Of a stretch of DNA of 64,000 nucleotides, positions 17,201 to 24,690 are shown piece by piece (position 1 is the stretch's first letter; every line of letters starts with the position of its first letter). The DNA is from Proteobacteria bacterium SG_bin9 (GTDB lineage Bacteria; Pseudomonadota; Alphaproteobacteria; Rhizobiales; Xanthobacteraceae). The notes below the pieces were generated by a model that was not told the origin of the DNA, did no database searches, and was given only the letters and a program-made list of their open reading frames with translations. The translations under genes were made by a program, and so were the position numbers. The stretch spans positions 251,693-315,692 of the forward strand of contig LWDM01000023.1 of assembly GCA_002083525.1 (NCBI GenBank), written 5' to 3'.

Positions 17201-18499
17201 CTAGTCGGGCAGCCCGCGTCCCCGCGTTTCCATGGCCCATGGTAGAATGGCGATGCCGATGGCGAAGGCGATCGCTGTGCAGGCCACCGGCGTTCCCAGC
17301 GTTCCCGTCTGGCTGATCGCCCAGCCGAGGATGAAGTTGACGCCTGCACCAATGAAGCGCCCGAATGAGATCGCCCACGCGAATGCGCTGGCGCGGATCG
17401 TCGTCGGGTACTGCTCAGGGATCCAGATGCTGTAGACCGCAAAGTTACCGCCGAAGTAGCCGACGAAGGCCATCGCGACGATGAACGGAATGAGCGCATC
17501 CTGCACATAGAACAGGAAGCCGAACGCGGTCGTGATCGAGATCATCATGCCGAGAAAGAAGAACGCTGTCGCAGGACGGCGGCTAAAAGCGTCGGCAATC
17601 AGCGGAAGCGTCACGCAGCCGACGATCGTCATGAAGGAAAACAGCATGCTCGCATAGGAGATGAGCTGCGGAATATCCTTGCCGGCATATCCGGCCTTGG
17701 TCGCAAGCTGCGTCAGTGCCGCCGGCGCATAGACCGCCCCCGCCCACAATCCGATGATCGAGCAGGTGAGAAGCGTCGTCAGTACGATCGTCCGCTGGCG
17801 AAACTCTCCGGAGAAGATCTGACGCAACGGCTTGCCGCGCTTGGCTTCGGCTTCCTTGTTCGTCCACTTTTCCGGCTCCTTGATCATCAGCCGCACGGCG
17901 ATGGCGATGACGATCGGTGCAAGGCCGCACAGGAACATGGCGCGCCAGCCGTAGTTCGCGCCGATGGTGAAGTTCAATGCGGAGGCGATGAAGAAGCCGA
18001 CATAGTAGCCGGTCTGGAGATAGCCGCCCGCCCGTGCGCGGCGATCTTCCGGCCAGATTTCAGCGATGAACGTTCCGGCCAGCGCCCACTCGCCACCAAC
18101 GCCGATGCCGGCGAGGAAGCGGAAGAGCGCGAGCTGGTAGACGTCCTGCGCAAACGCCGCTGCGCCGGTGAAGACCGAGTACACGACGACGGTGAGTGCC
18201 AGCGTGCGCGCTCGGCCCCACTTGTCGCCAAGCGGTCCCCAGATGAATGCGAGCCCCCAGCCGATGAGGAACAACGCAAACATCACGGACCCGGCGAATG
18301 CGATGTTAGCCGGCGTCGCCTCAAAACCGGATGCAGGCAGCAGTTCGCGCATCGACGGCACGAAGACGAGCGCGAAGATGAACGAGTCGACGCCGTCCAT
18401 CACCCAGCCGAGCCAGCACCCCAGAAACCCGATGATCTGCGTTCTATTGAGCTTCGATTTTGCTTTTGAGACCGCCTGCGCTTCAGCGATTGCACTCAT
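17201..18499 (-). CDS. MFS transporter (sugar/organic acid:H+ symporter type)
   Basis: Secondary transporter of 432 residues with about 12 hydrophobic helices. The loop 2-3 motif reads GPLGDKWGRART, and a central hydrophilic loop (KEPEKWTNKEAEAKRGKP) lies between helices 6 and 7. The RFLAGIGVGGEWALA helix and the WPEDRRARAGG loop are characteristic of metabolite:H+ symporters of the ShiA/aromatic-acid/dicarboxylate kind. It is upstream of, and co-directional with, the aldehyde dehydrogenase gene. Confidence 0.9.
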   Translation of the reverse strand: MSAIAEAQAVSKAKSKLNRTQIIGFLGCWLGWVMDGVDSFIFALVFVPSMRELLPASGFEATPANIAFAGSVMFALFLIGWGLAFIWGPLGDKWGRARTLALTVVVYSVFTGAAAFAQDVYQLALFRFLAGIGVGGEWALAGTFIAEIWPEDRRARAGGYLQTGYYVGFFIASALNFTIGANYGWRAMFLCGLAPIVIAIAVRLMIKEPEKWTNKEAEAKRGKPLRQIFSGEFRQRTIVLTTLLTCSIIGLWAGAVYAPAALTQLATKAGYAGKDIPQLISYASMLFSFMTIVGCVTLPLIADAFSRRPATAFFFLGMMISITTAFGFLFYVQDALIPFIVAMAFVGYFGGNFAVYSIWIPEQYPTTIRASAFAWAISFGRFIGAGVNFILGWAISQTGTLGTPVACTAIAFAIGIAILPWAMETRGRGLPD

Positions 18500-18574
18500 G
18501 ACTTCCCCCGTTTTCCCTCTTTTTATTTACGCCGACGTTGCTGCACGCTGTTATTTGGTATTTTCGCACACACA

Positions 18575-18586
18575 GGTGCTGGCACC
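18575..18586. repeat. Short inverted repeat upstream of the MFS gene
   Basis: GGTGC-TG-GCACC, a perfect 5-bp inverted repeat in the 129-bp gap between the MFS start and the CCG-protein stop. It may be a regulator site for the MFS-aldehyde dehydrogenase transcript. Evidence is symmetry only. Confidence 0.2.
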
Positions 18587-18628
18587 GCTTAGCCCTCTGA
18601 ACTCGCTCAGATTTTGTGTCATGGTCGA

Positions 18629-19510
18629 TCAGACAGCAGCATGCGCGAAGCTTTCCAGGCCGCGCGCCGACACCATGTGCCGGTCAAGACCGAGCGTCTC
18701 GGCACTCAACCCGATGGCGAGACCAACCAGTTGCGGCAAATGCAGCACCGGCATGTTGAGGCGGCGTCCCATATCCTTCTCGATCTCGCGCTGGAAGCTG
18801 TCGAGCACCGTGTGACAGAGCGGACATGGCGTCACCATTGCGTGCGCACCGTTGGCCTTTGCCGACTCGATGTGGCGTCCGGTCAGCTTGATCGCGACCT
18901 TCTCCTCGTGAGCGGCCGTGTGGAAACCACAGCACTCAGTCCTGCCGGTGTAGTCGACTGGTTTGCAGCCGAGCAATTCCGTGAGAAGTTCGAGCGACCT
19001 GTTGTTGCGGGAATCGACGAAGCCATAGCGGCCCGGCGGACGCGTGATGTGACAGCCATAGAATGCCGCAACCTGCATGCCTTTCAGCGAGCGCACCACA
19101 TGGCTCTGCAGCCGCTCAAGACCGACATCCTCGAATAGAACCCACAGAAAATGGGTGACCCGCGTCGTGCCGTTGTAGTGAAGGCCTTCCGGAGCCAGCC
19201 GCGCATTCACCTGCGCCGCGAGATCGGCGTCTTCCGTGAACATCGCATGCGCATCGATCAGATTGAGGGTGCAGGTGTTGCAGATCGTCATCAGCGGCAG
19301 CCCCTCACGCTCAGCAAGCGCGAGGAGCCGCACGTTCAGCGCGAGGAATCCGACAGGATCGATCGCGCGCAATTCACGCGCGCCTGTGCAGGTCGCCGAT
19401 TCGAGTTCCACCAGGTCGAGACCAATCTTTGCCGTTACGTGGCGCATCGCAACGTTGAGTTCCGCGCAGGTGCTCTTGGCGGAGCAACCCGGGTAGTAAG
19501 CAAATCTCAT
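18629..19510 (-). CDS. CCG-domain (HdrB/SdhE-like) iron-sulfur subunit
   Basis: Protein of 293 residues with two cysteine-rich CCG domains, as in heterodisulfide reductase HdrB, GlpC and thiol:fumarate reductase TfrB. The second domain is intact (FYGCHI, ECCGFH, TPCPLC). In the first, Cys9, Cys41, Cys77 and Cys80 are present, but the position after Cys41 is Thr (ATCTGA instead of CC). That may change its noncubane cluster. The gene starts one base after the iron-sulfur subunit gene. With the two upstream genes it forms a soluble fumarate-reductase-like complex, and the CCG part would handle a thiol/disulfide or quinone. Confidence 0.85.
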   Translation of the reverse strand: MRFAYYPGCSAKSTCAELNVAMRHVTAKIGLDLVELESATCTGARELRAIDPVGFLALNVRLLALAEREGLPLMTICNTCTLNLIDAHAMFTEDADLAAQVNARLAPEGLHYNGTTRVTHFLWVLFEDVGLERLQSHVVRSLKGMQVAAFYGCHITRPPGRYGFVDSRNNRSLELLTELLGCKPVDYTGRTECCGFHTAAHEEKVAIKLTGRHIESAKANGAHAMVTPCPLCHTVLDSFQREIEKDMGRRLNMPVLHLPQLVGLAIGLSAETLGLDRHMVSARGLESFAHAAV

Positions 19511-19511
19511 C

Positions 19512-20534
19512 TCAGCGATCCTTCTTGCGCAGCAGTCTTGCTGCGACGGATGATGCTCCGGACCAACGTCCGAACAGCGTTTTGACGGGATTGATTTTTC
19601 GCCGAACGAGCATGCGAAGGGCGCGGCCGAGACCCAATAGCAGCTTCAGACCACGAACCCTGAACACGAGCTCGGTGGGATCGATGCGGCCCCGCGCCAA
19701 GATGATGCTGCGGAACGTCAACGCGTGATGCGCCAGTTGTGGCGAGAGGATGACAGCCCTGGTCTTCAGCGGCTCGATCACCGAAGTGACGATCGGAATC
19801 TTGGCTGGGCACACCTCCTCACATTTGTAGCAGGAGACGCAGTTGAAGATTCCAGAGACGCTGAGCGCGCTGGCCACCTTATCCGGTGAATTGCGTGCAT
19901 CCAGCGCAGTTTGCGCCAATTGAACGAGCGGCGCCGGCCCGGCAAAGTTCGTTACATCGCTCAGGCCGACGACAGGACACGCCGAGAAGCACGACATACA
20001 ACTGATGCAATCGAGCGCCTTGGAGGCGTGCTTGACCTCGGTATGCGTTAGCGGCTCCGGAAATCCGGCATAGTCGCCGTCCCGTTCGATCCATGGCTGG
20101 AAATTCGCGACGCGTTGCTCATACGGCGCACGATCAACGACAAGGTCCCGCACCACCGGAAGATTGCGCAGCGGTTCGATTGTCATCGACGGCTCGACCG
20201 CTTCCCAGCACGCCAGCACCTCGCGGCCGTTCATGCGGACCGCACAGGTGCCGCACATCTTCGACCCGCACAGCCAGCGGTACGCGAGGTCCGGGGCCAG
20301 ATGCTGCGAGATGTAGTTCAGTGCATCGAGCACGCGCATCGCGCGGGTATATGGAATCTCGAAGGCTTGCAGCGTGGCGCCGCCGTTATCATCCGATCGG
20401 CGAATGGTGACGCTGACCACATCGCCGTCCTGAAGCGCGCGGTTGCGGGCTGCGAGCGTGTCGCCTCGCTCCTTGCCGATAGTACGGGCAGTACCTCGCG
20501 GAAACGTCTGCTGCGGCACAATCAGATTCACCAC
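19512..20534 (-). CDS. Succinate dehydrogenase/fumarate reductase-type iron-sulfur subunit
   Basis: Electron-transfer subunit of 340 residues, about 100 longer than SdhB. The [2Fe-2S] ligands are Cys89, Cys94, Cys97 and Cys109 (CGSKMCGTC). Two further clusters follow: CISCMSCFSACP (Cys176-186) and CVSCYKCEEVCP (Cys232-242). The third motif is a full CxxCxxCxxxC, so it would hold a [4Fe-4S] rather than the [3Fe-4S] of classical SdhB, as in HdrC/TfrB. The C-terminal extension is basic. The GTG start overlaps the flavoprotein stop by 7 bases. No membrane anchor genes are present. Confidence 0.9.
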   Translation of the reverse strand: MVNLIVPQQTFPRGTARTIGKERGDTLAARNRALQDGDVVSVTIRRSDDNGGATLQAFEIPYTRAMRVLDALNYISQHLAPDLAYRWLCGSKMCGTCAVRMNGREVLACWEAVEPSMTIEPLRNLPVVRDLVVDRAPYEQRVANFQPWIERDGDYAGFPEPLTHTEVKHASKALDCISCMSCFSACPVVGLSDVTNFAGPAPLVQLAQTALDARNSPDKVASALSVSGIFNCVSCYKCEEVCPAKIPIVTSVIEPLKTRAVILSPQLAHHALTFRSIILARGRIDPTELVFRVRGLKLLLGLGRALRMLVRRKINPVKTLFGRWSGASSVAARLLRKKDR

Positions 20535-22243
20535 GCCACCAGCATATTGTCGCGGCGATCGAAGCCCGGCTGAAAGTACGGTGTCTCATACGGCACGCGT
20601 TCGAAGCGGAAACCGTTCTCGGTCTTGACCATCACATTCGCCGCCAACCAATCCAGGTTGTCGGTGTCCGGAAAATCCGTCCGGATAAACGGACCGCGGC
20701 TTTCGCGCCGCTCCAGCGACGAGTGAACAACAAGTTCGGCAGCATCGATCATGTTGTGGACGTCGATGGCATCAAGCCACTCGTAGTTGGCGATCTTCGT
20801 ACGGTTCTTCAGACGCATGGCGGGGAGATCGAATTCGCGAATGCGCCGCAGATTGGCCAAGGCCTCCTCCAGCGTCGCCGCACTTTTCTCGACGCCCGCG
20901 CCGTTCCACATTGCTCCGCGGATCTTCTCCTTGATCGCAAACGGCGACTCACCATCGCCATCAGATTGCCGCAACTTTTCGAGGCGGTATGTTTCAGCCT
21001 GGATGTCACGATCGTTGAGGTCTGCAACCGCAACGAATCCAAGTTCATCGGCGACACCTTCCGCGACCGTCTTACCGTCGAAGGTTGCCAGTGCGATCAA
21101 GCCGTTGCTGTGACCGCCCAGTCCCCCGGCAACGAAAAGCCCCGGCACGGACGTTTTCATCGTTGCCGTATCGACACGCACGCCGCCCTGGCGGTAGTGC
21201 GCCGTCACCGCGGTTTCCAGCAGATCTTTCGCTGGATCGAGTCCAAGTTGATAGTATGGTTTGCCGTAGGTTGTGTACGCATTCACCTCGGCGGGATTCA
21301 TGTGGTTGAAGCCCGCGAAGTAACCGCCGCTGTAACTGGCCTTCCCTGCCCGAACCTGCTTCACCAGCGCCTTGAGCTGGACGGTGTATGGCCCGAACGC
21401 CATCGGGTCGTCGTCCTGCTGGTTGAAGAACTCTTCACCCGCTGCGTTGACCATGCGCGCCGACTTCGGCGATCCCAGAATCGGGTTCGGATAAATCTGC
21501 ATTCGCTCCCAAGACGGCGGATGCGCCACGTCGTTCGTGTGCCACCACTGCATCTCGAGATTCAGAAGATCAGCGCCGGCCCGCCAAGCCATAGCGAGCC
21601 CGTCGGCCGACATCTCGCGCGTGCCTGTCGATCGTGAATGCAAACGGTCGGAGTAACCGGTCGCCAGAATGACGCTCTGACCTTGCACGACGATCGGCTC
21701 GCCCGTTAGCACCGACAATCCGAACACGCCACGTACGCGGCCATCGCGCCCGTGCAGCAATGCCGTAACCGCCGTTTCCTCGATCGTCGGGATACCTGCG
21801 CGCGCGAGCTGCTTTCGCCGCAGATCCATGAACGGCACGCCGGAGTTGCCCTGCACATTGGCGGCGACGCTTCTGATCTTGCCAGGGCTGGTAACGACAT
21901 TGCCCTCGGCGTCGCGCCGGAAGTAGAGCCCCGCCCGTTCGAGCTCGGCGTAGTATTCGCTCTCGACCCACGCGCCGCAGCGGCGTGCCCAGTGCTGGTC
22001 AATGAGAAACTGGTTGTGATACTTGACCAGGAACTCGCCGGTGTTGCGCGCCTGCTCCGGCGTATTGCCGAGCACCTGACCGGAAAGCACGAGATTGCCG
22101 GCGAAGATCGACGCTCCGCTCTTACCGACGAGGCCCTTGCAAACGACAACACATGCAATGCCCTTGCGATGAAGCTCGAGGGCTGCAAAACAGCCCGCCG
22201 CCCCACCGCCGACAATCACCACGTCCGTCTTGACCGTCTTCAT
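20528..22243 (-). CDS. Fumarate reductase/succinate dehydrogenase-type flavoprotein
   Basis: FAD subunit of 571 residues. The dinucleotide fold is DVVIVGGGAAGCFAA at the N-terminus and the late FAD segment is VPGLFVAGGLGGHSNGLIALA. The C-terminal helical domain carries the ESRGPFIRTDFP segment typical of SdhA/FrdA/AprA relatives. Segments between residues 230 and 330 (QWWHTNDVAHP) differ from classical SdhA, so the substrate need not be succinate or fumarate. It leads a three-gene operon with the iron-sulfur and CCG subunits. The LysR gene directly upstream on the same strand is the likely regulator. Confidence 0.87.
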   Translation of the reverse strand: MKTVKTDVVIVGGGAAGCFAALELHRKGIACVVVCKGLVGKSGASIFAGNLVLSGQVLGNTPEQARNTGEFLVKYHNQFLIDQHWARRCGAWVESEYYAELERAGLYFRRDAEGNVVTSPGKIRSVAANVQGNSGVPFMDLRRKQLARAGIPTIEETAVTALLHGRDGRVRGVFGLSVLTGEPIVVQGQSVILATGYSDRLHSRSTGTREMSADGLAMAWRAGADLLNLEMQWWHTNDVAHPPSWERMQIYPNPILGSPKSARMVNAAGEEFFNQQDDDPMAFGPYTVQLKALVKQVRAGKASYSGGYFAGFNHMNPAEVNAYTTYGKPYYQLGLDPAKDLLETAVTAHYRQGGVRVDTATMKTSVPGLFVAGGLGGHSNGLIALATFDGKTVAEGVADELGFVAVADLNDRDIQAETYRLEKLRQSDGDGESPFAIKEKIRGAMWNGAGVEKSAATLEEALANLRRIREFDLPAMRLKNRTKIANYEWLDAIDVHNMIDAAELVVHSSLERRESRGPFIRTDFPDTDNLDWLAANVMVKTENGFRFERVPYETPYFQPGFDRRDNMLVAW

Positions 22244-22328
22244 CGCCCCACCGCGTCACGGCCGGTCGGCGGCCATGAATTCGCGCGAAGTTAGAAGAGT
22301 TTAAGCCGCGGGGCGTTATGGCGATTTT

Positions 22329-22342
22329 GCACCTTGGGGTGC
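22329..22342. repeat. Inverted repeat upstream of the flavoprotein gene
   Basis: GCACC-TTGG-GGTGC is a small perfect hairpin in the 137-bp gap between the LysR stop and the flavoprotein start. It could end the LysR transcript or be a binding site. There is no T-run. Confidence 0.3.
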
Positions 22343-22380
22343 GGCAGCGCGGATTGCGCAAGCACGCTTGTCCAGACAGG

Positions 22381-23316
22381 TCAGGACCAACGCGTTTGCC
22401 CCATCAGCATGGTGGCGTCCCTGCCAAAGACACTCGCGATTGCCTTCGCCATCCGGCGGACGCTCTTGATCAGATGTTGATCGCGCGTCACCGACATCCA
22501 AACGGGACGCGAGATGGTGAGCTTCTCCGGCAAAACACGGAACAGAGACGCGCTTTCTTCCCCGACAAAGACGGGTAACGCTGCAAGGCCCGTTCCGGAC
22601 TCCGCCGCGTTACGCTGCGCGATGATGCTGTTCGAACAAAACACCGTTCGCGCCTGGGGGACGAGTTCCTCCAGCCACATCACTGACTCGATCGTCACCA
22701 TTTCCTCAATGTACCCGACGTATCTGTGTGATAGCAGCTCGTCGATTGTCTTCGGCAGCCCGTGCGCCTCGGCGTAGACCTTCGATCCATAGAGATAGAC
22801 CGCGATCTCGCCGACCTGTTCGCTGATGAGGCCGGGGATTTGCGGATTAAAGAAGCTGAGGAAGATGTCGGCTTCCTTTTTCAGAAGGTCGACGATGTGC
22901 GGATTGCTGAAGAGCGCGATGCGGGTTTCATCGGCATCGTCGACAATTGAATCGATCCGCCGCGCCAGATAGCCGCTCGCGAGGCCCTCCATGGTTGCGA
23001 TACGGACGGTCCGCGGCGCCGCGCTCGCCGCGACAAGGTCGTCACGCATGGCAAGGGCATGAACCTCCATCTGCCGGATATGCGCGACAATCGCCTCGGT
23101 GTCGGGGCGAAGGCTGATACCCTTGCTGGATCGATCGAAGAACTGACGTTCGAAGACGTGCTCGACATGCGCCAGGCGGCGGGTGACGGTCGAGTGATCG
23201 ACCTTCAGCACCTTGGCGGCGCCGTAAATACTGCCTTGGCGCGCGATCTCCAGCACGAAGCGCAGATCGTCCCAGCCCAGCCTGCCAATGGCATCAAGCC
23301 TTGGATCAGCCATCAT
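22381..23316 (-). CDS. LysR-family transcriptional regulator
   Basis: Regulator of about 311 residues with the helix-turn-helix near residue 30 (SIYGAAKVLKVDHSTVTRRL) and the effector domain opening RTVRIATMEGLASGYL. Start choice is open: ATG at 23316 or 23313, or GTG at 23331. It is a paralogue of the LysR at 3736-4629. It lies immediately upstream of, and parallel to, the fumarate-reductase-like operon, and 124 bases from the HEAT-repeat gene, so it may sense the substrate of one of these redox systems. Confidence 0.88.
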   Translation of the reverse strand: MMADPRLDAIGRLGWDDLRFVLEIARQGSIYGAAKVLKVDHSTVTRRLAHVEHVFERQFFDRSSKGISLRPDTEAIVAHIRQMEVHALAMRDDLVAASAAPRTVRIATMEGLASGYLARRIDSIVDDADETRIALFSNPHIVDLLKKEADIFLSFFNPQIPGLISEQVGEIAVYLYGSKVYAEAHGLPKTIDELLSHRYVGYIEEMVTIESVMWLEELVPQARTVFCSNSIIAQRNAAESGTGLAALPVFVGEESASLFRVLPEKLTISRPVWMSVTRDQHLIKSVRRMAKAIASVFGRDATMLMGQTRWS

Positions 23317-23440
23317 TCGCTCTGAGTTCACAACCCAATCCGGTCATGAGCACAGGCTAGCGCAAACAGCCAAAGTTTGCCAAATTCACGAATTGCAGGT
23401 GCTCGAACGTAACATTAGGTCGGGCACTCGCTCAGCGCAC

Positions 23441-24418
23441 CTAGTTCTGAACCATCTTTCCCCGAGTGAGGATCTGCTGAACGGCCCAGCGCGAATTCTT
23501 GCGCACCTCGGGGTCCGGGTCGTTGACGACCGCCTCAAGCGCGGGAAGGCTCGCGACGTCTCCGATCTCACCGAGCGCGGCTGCGGCCTCTTTCCTTAAG
23601 TTTGCCTGGGTATGCACAAGGCAATCCGCAATCGAGCCGCTTGCCCGCGCAATCCGCAACTTGCCGAGACTGCGTACGGCTTTCAGGCGAACCTGCCAGA
23701 ACTCGTCGGCGAGCGCCTTGATTAGTGCGTCACCGGCCTGAGCACCATGCACGCTGGTGCCAAGCGTCTCGGCGGCGGTCTCGCGAACCATCCAGTCGCC
23801 GTCCGACAGGGCCCGCGTAATGGCTTCAGCCGCCGGACGCATGTGCGAGAACGCCAGCGCACTTACGGCCGCCCGGCGTACATGGGAATCCGCGTCAGCC
23901 GTCGACGAGGTCAGTGCCGGGATCGATTCTTCGAGTTTCAGGAATCCGATGACTCCGATCGCCTGCACGCGTACAGCTGCGTCGACATCTCGTAACGCAT
24001 CCAGTGCAGGCTTCAGCGAATCCTTGCGCCGCAACTCTTTCAAAGCGCGCAGCGCGCCCATGCGCACGAACGCATGCGAGTGACCGACAAGCGGCAGTAC
24101 CGCATCGGCAGACGCCGGATCCTTCAGCTCGGCCATGCTGTCGGCCGCCGCTTGCGCAACCGCCTGCTCCGGATCGACAAGCACTTTCGCCAGTGCTGCA
24201 GCCGCATCGGGCCCATCGAACTCACCAAGGGCGAGCGCCACCTGCTGACGAACGCCCGGATCGGGATCGGCCGTCATCCGGTCGAGATGCGCGACAGCCG
24301 CCGGATCGCCGGAATGACCGAGCGTAATGACAGCAACGCGACGCTCCGCCGGATCGGCCGCGTTGAGCTGATCGTCCACGTCGTCGAGATCGTCGTAGGA
24401 TTCGAAGGGACTGGCCAT
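23441..24418 (-). CDS. HEAT-repeat (PBS lyase-like) protein
   Basis: Protein of 325 residues built from about nine HEAT repeats of roughly 31 residues each, with cores such as DPDPGVRQQVALALGEF and DADSHVRRAAVSALAFS. It has no signal peptide, no cysteine cluster and no catalytic motif that I recognise. Such solenoids act as scaffolds or, in the PBS-lyase branch, as cofactor chaperones. It begins 17 bases after the ferredoxin gene and is the last gene of the AprA-like operon. A role in assembling or docking the flavoprotein-ferredoxin complex is inferred from position. Confidence 0.88.
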   Translation of the reverse strand: MASPFESYDDLDDVDDQLNAADPAERRVAVITLGHSGDPAAVAHLDRMTADPDPGVRQQVALALGEFDGPDAAAALAKVLVDPEQAVAQAAADSMAELKDPASADAVLPLVGHSHAFVRMGALRALKELRRKDSLKPALDALRDVDAAVRVQAIGVIGFLKLEESIPALTSSTADADSHVRRAAVSALAFSHMRPAAEAITRALSDGDWMVRETAAETLGTSVHGAQAGDALIKALADEFWQVRLKAVRSLGKLRIARASGSIADCLVHTQANLRKEAAAALGEIGDVASLPALEAVVNDPDPEVRKNSRWAVQQILTRGKMVQN

Positions 24419-24435
24419 GGCAGCGCCTCGCAGAC

Positions 24436-24669
24436 TTACCTGAGCAGATAGGGAATGTTGACCTTCACCGCCCCGGTCGGACAATCGGCCTCGCACGGCA
24501 TGCAGTACCAGCACTCGTCGTAGGCCATGTAGGCCTTCTTGGTCAGGTCGCTGATGCGCAGCACGTCGAGCGGACAAACATCGACGCAAACCGTGCAGCC
24601 TTTGTCGGCGATGCACTTTGCGGCGTCGACGACCACAGGAACGGTGGTGTGGGTTGTTGCAAGAGGCAT
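24436..24669 (-). CDS. 8Fe ferredoxin, 2x[4Fe-4S]
   Basis: Small electron carrier of 77 residues. The first cluster is Cys19, Cys25, Cys28 and Cys32 (spacing CxxxxxCxxCxxxCP). The second is Cys53, Cys56, Cys59 and Cys63 (CWYCMPCEADCP). Both are followed by proline, as in adenylylsulfate reductase beta subunits, but the protein lacks the long AprB tail. It lies 21 bases after the AprA-like gene. It most likely carries electrons between the AprA-like flavoprotein and the ferredoxin-NADP reductase encoded upstream. Confidence 0.93.
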   Translation of the reverse strand: MPLATTHTTVPVVVDAAKCIADKGCTVCVDVCPLDVLRISDLTKKAYMAYDECWYCMPCEADCPTGAVKVNIPYLLR

Positions 24670-24690
24670 GACGCGTATCCTTGTTGCAGG

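Noticed and set aside
15800..17245. 481-residue open frame on the plus strand
   Set aside because: Antisense to the aldehyde dehydrogenase gene, whose catalytic residues are all intact.
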